Below are positions 55,441-64,000 of a DNA stretch of 64,000 nucleotides, piece by piece (position 1 is the first letter of the stretch; each line of letters starts with the position of its first letter). The position numbers were made by a program, and so were the translations under genes. Where the stretch lies: positions 9,931,403 to 9,995,402 of the forward strand of contig CM070739.1 in the NCBI GenBank assembly GCA_036346245.1, written 5' to 3'. Source of the DNA: Bonia amplexicaulis (taxonomy: Eukaryota > Streptophyta > Magnoliopsida > Poales > Poaceae). The notes beneath the pieces were generated by a model, which was not told where the DNA came from, searched no databases, and worked only from the letters and a program-made list of their open reading frames with translations.

Positions 55441-56430
55441 CTCACTTCAATCTAGGGGAGAGAGACAATAGAGAGTAAGAGGAGACCTGGCGGCCGACCG
55501 ATGCATGCACACCACCACCTCTAGCACCATGGCGACACGATGTAGCGCAGGAGACCTACTCGACCTTGTCGGCGCCTCTTGCCACCAACCACCTCCGCCG
55601 CCTCCCAAGGTCCCACACTCCCACTCCCACCCCCAAGTCCCAAGTCCCAACCCCCTGGCATCGGGCGGCCGATGCGCAGTCCTTCTCTGTGGGAGACCGA
55701 TGTGCACTCCTCCATGGCCGGTCAGTGTGCGGTCCATGGCCAGGCGGCGTGGGCTCCCACTCATCCTCCATGGCCGATCAACGTGTAGCCCTTCTCCATG
55801 GCTGGCTAGCGTGCGCTCCCGCTCCTTCTAAATGGTCGGCACCCCAACCTCGTTCCCCTTCTCTACTACCACCCACGACCTCCGTTCCCTCCTCCAACCC
55901 CACCTTCTTTTCCGTGTGAACCGTCGCCTCTCCACGCCAGATCTAGATGTGGAAGTCAAGCGAACCCCATAGTAGTGGCATCCTCCATGGCGACGGAGCC
56001 CCCATGGTAGTGGCATCCTCCATGGAGTCCTTCATGGCAGTGGCGTCCTCCATGGAGTCTCCACACGACCAACCCTCAGCAACCATGACGAGGCCTTTGA
56101 CGACGGCTATGAGTTGGCACAGCGACAGCAGAGGGTCGACACGGCGACGACGGCGGCCACAATTAGAGCCTAGGCGACGATAGCCATGTGGCCCAGGTGA
56201 TCACCACCCGTCCACCCTCGCTAACCCTAGCAACCGCCACCCACTTGACCATGGTGTGAAAGGGCTGTACCTAGGACAGTAGGAGGCGGCCTGGCATACC
56301 AGTGGGCCGTACCAACACAGTACTGCAGGCTGGTCATGTTGGGATGGCACGGCCCAAGTGCCCAGGGGTCCACAGATCGAGACCAAATGGAATAAAGACA
56401 AAAGCAGCATACAGATCGAAGCAGCAGCAA
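55441..56430. other. GC-rich low-complexity region without a recognisable gene
   Basis: Open frames occur on both strands because of base composition. Their products (Pro/Ser/His-rich) match no family I know. Short imperfect repeats of GGCATCCTCCATGG occur at about 55975-56065. Possibly the remains of a simple-sequence-rich region; not called as coding. Confidence 0.45.
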
Positions 56431-56546
56431 CAGCCAGAAAGCAACGCAACGAAACCACACAGCAGCTCAGCTAGCACAGGGGCGTCACCAGCCAGAAAGC
56501 AAAGCAACGAAACCACACAGCAGCTCAGCTAGCACAGGGGCGTCAC
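56431..56546. repeat. 58-bp tandem duplication
   Basis: 56431-56488 and 56489-56546 are identical except for one base (CAACGCAAC versus CAAAGCAAC). It lies about 430 bp downstream of the bHLH stop codon, possibly beyond or within its 3' UTR. Confidence 0.92.
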
Positions 56547-56974
56547 CCACCCATCCTACCCCTCCTGGCGCTTACGAGGGAAAGCAGGAGCATGCAAGAA
56601 CTAGGCCTCTCCTCCTGCCCTGTACTGCCCCTGCTGTCTTCCATCCATCCATCAGATCTCTCCACTACTACTAACACCCAAAGCAAAGCACTATAGCTAG
56701 TAGTACATTCATCAATCCTTGCCCTCTCCTCTCTCCCTCCCATGCCCTCATCATGGATGGAGCATAAAGCCCGTAGCCAAAAGTGGAGTGCACAAAAAGA
56801 GTCTTGGCAAGATCATGGCGCTGCAAAAAGAGCATCAACTAATGCCTCGTGCCGATGCCATCGGTGGTTATAAGGAAGGATGTAGTAGGGTTGTGTCAGT
56901 AGTACTCGATCAGTGGCAGTGCTGCCTTTTTTCTTTTTTTTTTTGCCAGTGTTGGCCCCCGGTGATGTCATGCA

Positions 56975-57754
56975 TCAGCTGTCCGAGCTGCGCACGCCGA
57001 GCTTCTTGACCTCCACCTTGAGCGACTTGAGGTATCTCACGGCCTCGTCGAGCACGGCCGGCGTGTCCATCTGGTTGCCGCCGGGGATGATGCCCTTGAG
57101 CGTCCGGACCATCTTCTTCATCCGCTCCTTCTTGCGCTCGCCGGTGCGGCCACCGGCGGTGCACTCGGACCTTGACTTGATGCCCCCGGCGCCGCCGTAG
57201 CTGGACGAGCACGTGGAGTCCGGGGAGTTCCTGTCCCGGTACCCCGGGGTGCGCCCCGTGCTCACCACGTCGTCCTCGTCGCCGTCCTCCGAGCTCAGCA
57301 GCGCGTCGATCTCGTCCGTGTCCTCCTTCTGCCAGACCGAGCAGCTTTCGTCGTAGGCGTTGTCCCTGTACGTGCTCTTGCCGGCCTCGCGTTTGTTGCC
57401 GCTGCCGCCGTAGAAGTGATCGTACCCCGAAGACCCGTCGAACTTGTGCGCCAGGGAGGGGTGGAACATGACCCGGTTCTTGGTGCACGTCTGGTCGAAG
57501 ATGACGTAGTTCTTGGGGCACGTCTCCGACGGCTGGAACTCGAGCTCGTTCAGCGGCGCCGGGAAGTCGTTCGCCCTCCCCCCGGCGAGCGGGTCCTCGT
57601 ACGCCGGCACCGACGGGTAGCCGTTGGAGTAGTACCCGCCCGCTGAGTTGTATCCGCCGGCGTCGTAGCCGTAGCCACCGTAACCGTAGCCGCTGTAGCC
57701 GTACCCCTGCGGCGGGGAGTCCCTGCCGCCGTAGTACCCGTGGTCTCCCTGCAT
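56975..57754 (-). CDS. SAC51-like bHLH transcription regulator
   Basis: Uninterrupted 259-codon reading frame. The ATG at 57754 is chosen; the codon before it is GTG. Residues 1-50 are Tyr/Gly-rich. Residues 68-105 hold the family signature with CPKNYVIFDQT and MFHPSLAHKF, known from SAC51/SACL (AtbHLH142-145) proteins. Residues 144-163 are acidic (EDTDEIDALLSSEDGDEDD). The bHLH domain is at about 203-252 (GERKKERMKKMVRTLKGIIP, then LDEAVRYLKSLKVEVKKLGV). The basic region lacks the His-Glu-Arg pattern of E-box binders, so it may act through dimerisation. In Arabidopsis SAC51 is controlled by thermospermine through leader uORFs and affects xylem and stem growth; that function is inferred here only from the family. 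The long leader with a spliced uORF (below) fits the same control. The coding region sits in the last exon. Confidence 0.92.
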   Translation of the reverse strand: MQGDHGYYGGRDSPPQGYGYSGYGYGGYGYDAGGYNSAGGYYSNGYPSVPAYEDPLAGGRANDFPAPLNELEFQPSETCPKNYVIFDQTCTKNRVMFHPSLAHKFDGSSGYDHFYGGSGNKREAGKSTYRDNAYDESCSVWQKEDTDEIDALLSSEDGDEDDVVSTGRTPGYRDRNSPDSTCSSSYGGAGGIKSRSECTAGGRTGERKKERMKKMVRTLKGIIPGGNQMDTPAVLDEAVRYLKSLKVEVKKLGVRSSDS

Positions 57755-57888
57755 CACGCCCGTTTGCAGCTGCTGCTCTTCTTCTTGTCTTGGCTAGTAG
57801 TTTGGGCTTGGAAAAGAAACTACACTACTTTGTACTCTCTGTTTCCTCTGTTTTCTTCTGAAGAAGGGAGGGTTATGCAATGGTCAAT

Positions 57889-59359
57889 CTACGTCACAGG
57901 CTTTAGGAGCTGACGGAAGTACTCGGCCTACAAATCATACAACCCAAAGGAAAAATACATCAGATATTCAGAACATAGCAGTGAAAATCTAAAAGGAAAG
58001 CAATGTAGATGAAAACACTCAGAAGTCAAAATAGGCAATGCCAATGCAAATATATGTGGAACTTAGCCATTGTCATTCCTGTAAGTCAAGCAATCGCTGT
58101 ACATGTGAGGCTAAAGAGACTTTCGTAAGTACTATCAACTTTGGCCCACCACACAAGCAGGGGCAGTGGGGTATGCCGGGAAAGAAACTACACAGGACTA
58201 ACGGTTTTGTGAGGGTGCAAACAGGGGACAAGCACAAGAGGTCCCAAAGCGAGATGCAACTTGGAAATGCATTGCCTACTGCTAGTGCTAGTATCCAATA
58301 TTTAAAGGCCCCCAACCCGCGCGCATGTAAAAGACTGGTACTACTACAGGTAGAACAGAAGCAGAAAGAGGAAAAGCGCCTAAGGGGGTAGCATTTTTCG
58401 GAAAAGAAGGCATGCCGAGATTTGGAACGCGTGCAGCAGAAATGCACTACGCAAGTGGACGAAATCTTGGCCTGTCGTACGATCTACTCCAGAAATGGGC
58501 AGCGCAACATGGCCAAACTGAACTGATCAACACTTGGAAAATGCGCTAATTTCTTTTTTAAAAGATCAGGATAACAGAGGGCATGATTCTGTAAAGTAGT
58601 AGTATTACTTAATGTGCCAAGTGACATATCGTCAAGTCAGTTCTAGCATAAGACATGGATGGCAAATTGACAACAACAACACAAGCGAAGGAAAGAAGAT
58701 ACCAGGCTCCCCTGCTTCAGGCAACTGGAGGAACGCCACAAAGTACAGCAACTTGAGCGAGACTTGACGTACAGGTTGCGTCCGGGGACAAGCTATAGGT
58801 GTGCGCCTCTAATGGCATGCCAAGTACATTTCTTTACTCCGTGAGACTCTAAACAGCATACATTTCTTTACTCCGTGAGACTCTAAACAGCAACTACCAC
58901 AAAGCATGCCTATGGCTTAAAGATCATATATAGCAACAGGTATGATAATTCACGAGCAGAAGCAGAGTAGAAATAAGTTATCTAGCTAGTATAACGGAGG
59001 ATGAGGAACAGAGAGGCAATACATGCAATGATCGAGCACCTAGCAAACCCTGGTCAGCGTGTAGTAGTACGCGATGGCACCACTTCTCATCACCGCGTCG
59101 GCGCACGTTTCGCTCCTCCTCCCGCGGGGCCCAAGTGCATCCTCAGGCGCGAGCACACACTGCGATCCCCCCGTCCGGCTCCGGCTGATCGACAAGGCAG
59201 CACTCACCTGCCAAACATGCCACAGCTCAGCACTGTTGTAGATCTAACAAGAACTCAACCCAGACTAGCCATGGTGAAGAAATGGACGTGTTGCAGTACC
59301 ACTCACAAGATGGCGCGGAAGAAGACGACCAGCCGAACGCGCAAGCCCATCCACGGCAT
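57889..59359 (-). CDS. Spliced upstream ORF of the bHLH gene (three exons)
   Basis: A predicted 38-codon uORF in the 5' leader. Piece 1: 59359-59307, ATG then 16 codons plus two bases (MPWMGLRVRLVVFFRAI), followed by GTGAGT. Piece 2: 59232-59208, 25 bases after CAACAG, ending HVWQ, followed by GTGAGT. Piece 3: 57927-57889, after TTGTAG, AEYFRQLLKPVT and TAG. Phases fit at both junctions, introns are 74 and 1280 bp, and both donors are perfect GTGAGT. From memory the C-terminus matches the conserved uORF peptide of SAC51-type mRNAs (AEYFRHLLKPVT in dicots). The stop is 134 bases before the main ATG. The exon joins are inferred, not seen in cDNA. Confidence 0.7.
57928..59207 (-). other. Leader intron of the bHLH gene
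   Basis: Predicted from GTGAGT at 59207-59202 to TTGTAG ending at 57928. No gene inside; the 124-codon open frame at 58073-58447 has no family similarity I know. It contains a perfect 34-bp tandem duplication (58825-58892). Long leader introns are usual for this gene family. Confidence 0.6.
58825..58892. repeat. 34-bp perfect tandem duplication
   Basis: 58825-58858 and 58859-58892 are identical (TACATTTCTTTACTCCGTGA and onward). A recent duplication within the predicted leader intron. Confidence 0.95.
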
Positions 59360-59641
59360 CCTCGCCTCCTCTGGAACCCATCAGACAAGCAGTACGTGCA
59401 GATTAAGCAACAGCCGATCAACAAGTTAGATAAATAATTCCAATGAGACAACAAAGCACAAGAACATTACCGGTGATGGACCTGCCGATCGAAGTGTTTG
59501 TGACAACGAGTCTAGAGACTTGAGACGAAGCCAAACTAGATACAAGGAGGCAGAGCAAATCGAGGGAAGGGCACAGGGTGCCGGTGGTATGGACCGAGAT
59601 GGGACGGATGTTGTGTGCAAATGACGAGGAGGGGCACAGGG

Positions 59642-59647
59642 TTTATA
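59642..59647 (-). promoter_or_regulatory. TATA box of the bHLH gene
   Basis: TATAAA on the minus strand (context CTTTTATAAACC). Transcription would start about 30 bases downstream, near 59610, giving a leader exon that ends at a donor around 59472-59482 (GGCAG/GTCC or CACCG/GTAA) before the uORF exon, whose acceptor TTCCAG ends at 59371. Confidence 0.6.
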
Positions 59648-59649
59648 AA

Positions 59650-61480
59650 AGGGCGGGTTTTTTTTTCACCGGGCGTCTTTTCCCCGGCCTCACCGTGCTG
59701 TCTTTAATTTATATTCCCTTCACTTCTTTTGAGTATATACAGGTGCATCTACAGCGAGGAGGGAATCGAAGAGGGAGAAGAACAAGGAGGGAGGAATTAA
59801 TGAGATGATATCGAGCGTGGCTGCGTGCACACTCGATTGGGGTGGTGGGTGCGCGTGCCTCGTGCCCCCGCCCCCTGCTCCGGAAAGCCGCGGCAACCCC
59901 GCTCACCCCGCCTCTCTGCTCCTGACGCGCGGGCTCCACCACCCACGTGTGGCCCTCCCGCTCCGCTTCCGTTTGTTTTGCTTTGCTTTGCTTTGCCTTG
60001 CCCAGTGGATAGACCGGTGGCTCCGTCCGTCCGTCCACGCCGAGGTGGAGGTGGAGGTGGAGGCGGGTGGGCAGTGTGCGTGCTGCCGTGCGCCAGCGGC
60101 ACCGATGCCACCATGCCATGCCGACATGCCACAACCGCACGCACCACTGCTGCGCCACTGGCACCAACGAACGAATAGGACAAATGGGGGATCCGATCCT
60201 CTGACGCTCGGTAGGCTTGCCCTGACCGCCCGTGGATGCTCTTTTAAACTTCAGCTTCTGACTTTTTTTTGCTTCTGATTTATTTTTTATTATTTATAAA
60301 TTTTAATTTTTTTTAAACTTTTAGCTTTTTTGATCTTTTTTGTCAGTTCTTTATTTCCGTATTCGTTTGCGTTGTCCATGATGAGTTAGTATATTTTTTC
60401 TATTTTTAAAAAAATTTAAATTTAATTATATCAAATAAGCCACATTCAGCTATAATGAAATTTCAGTCATAACCCACAGCTTTTCAACCCAACTGAGTGG
60501 GGCCTCGGTCGGCCAGCAAAAGGCGTCGTTGCTTCCAAGCCGCATCATGCGAGGCTTAGCCACTTTAGCCTGACAAATGTGACACGAGCTAAGTTTATGA
60601 AACATCGCAAAAATTCAATATAAATTTGAATTTGCTTGACTTTGGATTGATTTGAATTCTTTTCCAATCGGAAAACTCCCCAGCCATTTACGCTTACCCT
60701 CTTTGGACTTGCCGCCTCTCCTAGTCGTTGGTGCAATTCAAGAAGTCGTCTTCTCCCCTGTTCCTCTCCTGACACCCAGCCTCTTTTCGTTCGCCGCTAT
60801 CACAACCACAACGCGCCACTGCCAGCCTTGTCAAACGCCCTGCTCTGACAACCTTGACACCCCTTAATTGTGCCCTGATTGCATACTGGAGCAGCCAGGT
60901 CGAAGTTCGCCACCGTCGCCCACCCCTCTCTCACAGCCGATCTGACCATGCCACTACTTTTGACTACTGCAACCTGACGATCGAGGAAGCGCTGAGAACA
61001 ACGCCCACGCCATTGTCGACCTCCCACTGCAACCACAAAATTCTCCCACGCCTTTCCCTCCTCAGCCACGCGCCGCCGCCCAAGGAACACTACCACTGCT
61101 CCCAACCGCCTTAACCCAGCTATAAAAGCCCGTGCGCACCCCATTCTTCACCATTGGCGCCTCACGCAACCTCTAACCTCCCCACTTCTCTCATCGGCGG
61201 GAAGACCACCGTCGTCATCGTAACCCCTCGGTGAGCCCCTAAATTTCAATTTCAATTTTAGCCTTCACCATTCTTCGATTGTTGTTGTTCTTAGCTTCCC
61301 CGTGACCCTACGAACACTGTCGAAGTTTGCCTTAGCCCCACTAGCCTCCAACCTTGTTGACGATCAACTTCTTCACCCCACCGAGCCACCTGCCGTCGAC
61401 AGGCCACCACGGAATCCCAGAGCCTGAGCCAACCCACCATGATCACCCCCATGTCCCGAAGATGCCTAAACGACCCTTCA
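59650..61480. other. Region between the bHLH gene and the CACTA element
   Basis: Upstream region of the bHLH gene, then AT-rich DNA (about 60230-60450), then C-rich DNA with Pro/His-rich chance frames. A (GAGGTG)n run is at about 60042-60066 and a TTTGC run at 59977-59999. No protein-coding gene I can support. Confidence 0.5.
61121..61128 (+). promoter_or_regulatory. Possible TATA box, plus strand
   Basis: TATAAAAG in a C-rich setting, followed by a CA-rich start region and, at about 61228-61234, a donor-like CGGTGAG. It looks like the start of a plant transcription unit whose body was displaced by the CACTA insertion at 61482. No coding evidence. Confidence 0.35.
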
Positions 61481-61508
61481 TTACTACAGAAATACTATTA
61501 GTAGACGC

Positions 61509-61602
61509 CAAATCACAGACGGTTTTAATTTGAAGACCGTCTGTGATAATCTGTGAATTATCACAGATGATTTTTATTAAAAACCGTCTGTGATAATCGC
61601 CT
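61509..61602 (+). repeat. Sub-terminal inverted repeats of the CACTA element
   Basis: Repeated units of CACAGACGGTTTT / ACCGTCTGTGATAAT in both orientations, able to form strong hairpins. Sub-terminal repeats of this kind are the binding sites of the CACTA TNPA-type protein in En/Spm; that role is inferred. Confidence 0.75.
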
Positions 61603-62059
61603 CTCAGATCTAGATCTGTCTCCATCGGCACCCGGAGGCTCAGAACCACATCAGTCTTCATTTCGTCCAGATCTAGCCGGTGCTGCACCTGGAGGAGGCA
61701 AGGCTTTCAGGCCTGTTAATTTGGTGGTAGGAGGTAGGAGAGCTTTGAAGATTCATATGTTCCTGGTTGCCCTAGATATGGTTAGTAATAAAATTTATTT
61801 TTCTTTACATTACAATTTAGATCTAAGTTTTGGTGAGTGTTATTGAAGATGGTTTGCATCTACTTGACCATACATGATCAGTTCCTGTCATGTGGGAGGC
61901 CAAATTTGTCAAAATTGTTGGTTATAAGTGGTTCGTCAATCGCTGGGGAAATAGTTGTTGTGTTTATAATATGAGTTAAGCTAGCAAAGCCTCAATCCAT
62001 GTGGTATATATGTAGTAATAATTAATTAATTTAATTTTTAATACTAAGTTGTTATATAT

Positions 62060-63998
62060 ATGCATAACATAGACCAAAGCTGGATGTATGCCATGAACCG
62101 TGTGAGTGAAGAGTACATTAATGACGTGTCTGCTTTTACAAGAGATGCCGAGGAGGATATGTTGAATAAGGGGGTGAAATATTTGTATTGTCCATGCACT
62201 GACTGCGAGAATTTAAAGATGTTTAAGAACCGAGAGCAGATTGAAGCGCACTTGATTCGGAGGGGTTTCAAAAAGGGTTATACGTGTTGGACCAGTCATG
62301 GCGAAGTCAATGATATACCGCTAGATGACACACCGGTGAAGTGAATGATATGCCGTCGGATGATGTCGATTATTGTTCGGATTCGGATAGGTTGCAGAGG
62401 ATAATTTGGATCAGATGCTTCACGATGTAGAAGAGAACTATGATGGGAGATAGTATGTTAAATTCTGGGGCTTGATGGAGGACTTGGAGAAACCTTTGTT
62501 CACGTGCTGCAGGTCAAAGTATATGAGGTTGTCGGCCGTGCTTGAACTGTTGAAATTGAAGGCAAGCAACGGTTGGTCCGACAAGAGTTTCACGGCACTG
62601 CTAGGTCTTTTAGCGGATATGCTTCCGGAGGGAAATGAGTTGCTTAAAATCACGTATAAAGCCAAGAAGGTTCTTTGTACATTGGGATTGGAAGTAGAAA
62701 GAATACATGCATGTCCGAACGACTGTATCCTCTACCGTAAAGAGTATGCAAACATGCATGTATGTCTGGTGTTCAACGCATCCCGATACAAATGTAACAA
62801 TCAATCAGATGACGGCGAGGGAACAGAGGTGAAGAAAGGACCTCCTGCTAAGGTGGCATGGTATTTTCCTATAATTCCCCGTTTGAAATGGTTTTTTGCA
62901 AATTCAAAGGAGGCAAAACTAGTGCGTTGGCACTCGAAGGAGCGCAAGAAGGATGGAATACTAAGACACCTTGCTGATTCCGCCCAGTGGAGAAACATCG
63001 ATAGGAGTTTTGCAGACTTTGGTGCAGAACCAAGGAATATAAGGTTTGGACTGAGTACAGATGGAATGAATCCTTTCAGTAGCATGAGCAGCCGACATAG
63101 CACTTGACCCGTGACTCTTTGCATCTATAACCTTCCTCCTTGGCTGTGTATGAAGCAAAAGTATATTTTGTTGTCGATACGTATCCAATGGTCAAAGCAA
63201 CCTGGGAATGATATTAATGTGTACCTAGCATCGTTGGTGGAAGATCTAAAAGTACTGTGGAATGAAGGGGTACATGTATGGGATGTATACAAACGAGAGA
63301 GCTTCACTTTGCGCTCCTTATTGTTCTGCACCATAAATGATTATTCTGCCCTTGCTAACCTATCGGGCCAAAGTACAAAAGGTGCCAAAGCTTGTACTCA
63401 CTGTTTAGATAGTACCGAGAGTGTGTGGCTGAAACACTCACACAAAACCGTGTACATACGTCACTGCCGATTCCTTCGGAGGGCTCACCCATACCACAAG
63501 ATGAAGAAACAATTTGACGGAGAGAAGGAGGACGGTTCAACTCCAAAGCATTTAAGTGGAAAAGAGGTTTATAATATTGTTAAGGATTTAGATGCTGCCC
63601 TCGGAAAGGGACTTAAATTGAGGGCTCATGAGAAGAACATATGAAAGAAGAGAACAATATTTTGGGACTTACCTTATTGGGAGTCCTAGATGTTCGGCAT
63701 TGCATCGACGTCATACACGTAGAAAAGAATGTATGTGACAGCTTGATTGGTCTCTTACTGAACATTCGTAATAAAACAAAGGACGACGTCAACGCACGGT
63801 TGACTTGGCTGATATGGACATCAAGCTTGAGTTAGCACCGATAAAAACAGATAATGGATGAACGTACCTTCCCCTGCGTGTTACACTCTATCCAAGGCCG
63901 AGAAAACCAAACTGTGCCAGTGCTTGCATGGTGTTGAAGTTCCGTCTGGTTACTCCAGCAACATGAAGAAACTTGTTTCGATGCAAGATTTGAAGTTA
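62060..63998 (+). pseudogene. TNP2-type CACTA transposase (partial, frameshifted)
   Basis: Segment 1 (62060-62341) is the transposase-associated N-terminal domain: DQSWMYAMNRVSEEYINDVS and YLYCPCTDCENLK. Segment 2 (62472-63107) has KYMRLSAVLELLKLKASNGW, DMLPEGNELLKITYKAKKVL and HACPNDCILYRKEY, the start of the TNP2 domain, up to FGLSTDGMNPFSSMSS. Segment 3 (63111-63644) has NLPPWLCMKQKYILLSI, DVYKRESFTLRSLLFCTIND and KACTHCLDST. Segment 4 (63641-63835) has RHCIDVIHVEKNVCDSLIGL. Frameshifts lie near 62342-62470, 63105 and 63640, so it is a relic. It would cut and rejoin the element ends. Confidence 0.88.
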
Positions 63999-64000
63999 AA

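Larger units (their letters stand above)
61482..64000 (+). mobile_element. CACTA (En/Spm) transposon, 5' part
   Basis: Left end TACTACAGAAATAC at 61482 (the first C of CACTA changed to T), sub-terminal inverted repeats, a non-coding leader, and a transposase gene running out of the window. The right end is not present. Confidence 0.8.

Noticed and set aside
53250..56530. Many 60-150 codon frames on both strands
   Set aside because: Frames overlap on all strands, reflect base composition, and show no domain, splice or start context.
56910..57521. 203-codon minus-strand frame overlapping the bHLH gene
   Set aside because: Arg/Gly-rich product of the GC-rich coding sequence in another frame; the bHLH frame has clear family signatures.
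57755..57757. GTG directly before the bHLH ATG as start codon
   Set aside because: Nuclear plant genes start at ATG; the ATG at 57754 follows at once and fits relatives.
58073..58447. 124-codon minus-strand frame as gene or uORF
   Set aside because: Lies within the predicted leader intron, is Cys/Leu-rich without family signature, and is not in frame with the AEYFRQLLKPVT end.
59800..60280. Overlapping 117-157 codon frames on both strands
   Set aside because: Composition-driven frames in the upstream region of the bHLH gene; Pro/Ala/Gly-rich products without a family.

Overview
The window looks like intergenic and genic DNA of a grass (Poaceae). About 53 kb is a dense stack of LTR retrotransposons of the Ty3/Gypsy superfamily, nested in each other on both strands. 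One host-type gene follows (a SAC51-like bHLH regulator, minus strand, about 56.9-59.6 kb), and then the 5' part of a CACTA (En/Spm) DNA transposon from 61.48 kb to the end. Nothing bacterial, viral or CRISPR-like was seen. The species cannot be fixed from the sequence alone.

Nesting resolved by reading boundaries. Element G (minus, 12032 to about 41826) carries two insertions: a solo LTR of the D family (13907-16091, target duplication GCCAT) and the whole of element C (plus, 16896-39493, target duplication AGTCA). Element C is itself split by element D (minus, 19957-29410, target duplication GAACT) and by element A (plus, 29819-36929, target duplication TAACA). D is a Tekay/Del-type chromovirus with 2.2-kb LTRs. 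It is the youngest and best preserved element here: one 1185-codon ORF covers gag C-terminus to integrase, with few coding lesions. A, C, G and H share a CRM-like pol, TGAT...ATCA-type LTR ends (H ends in TGCA), and reading frames that appear to run through the polypurine tract into the 3' LTR.

Region by region. 1-4099: A-type element and B-type LTRs, minus, cut by the window edge. 4100-6510: element E, a gag-protease element without RT, RNase H or integrase. 6511-11778: fragments of family F, a gag-only element with B-type LTRs, and an inserted solo LTR. 11779-41826: G with its nested guests. 41827-43887: a C-type LTR and a Tat-lineage gag/pol scrap. 43888-49590: element H (minus). 49591-53176: a deleted A/B chimeric element and another B-type LTR. 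53177-55087: GC-rich unclassified repeat DNA with an internal duplication. 55088-56900: AT-rich, then low-complexity DNA with a 58-bp tandem duplication. 56975-59650: bHLH gene, long 5' leader and TATA box. 59650-61480: non-coding DNA. 61482-64000: CACTA end and TNP2-type transposase.

The points most worth a second look are: (1) an array of five hairpins plus a palindrome inside the D-family LTRs, conserved in a diverged solo LTR with a compensatory base-pair change; (2) an upstream ORF of the bHLH gene that can only be read after joining three exons and that ends in AEYFRQLLKPVT; (3) two internally reduced, non-autonomous Ty3 families (gag-only and gag-protease); (4) 3' LTRs repeatedly cut down to their terminal part and fused to internal sequence. 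All retroelement coding regions other than D are broken by several frameshifts and stops and should be read as relics.
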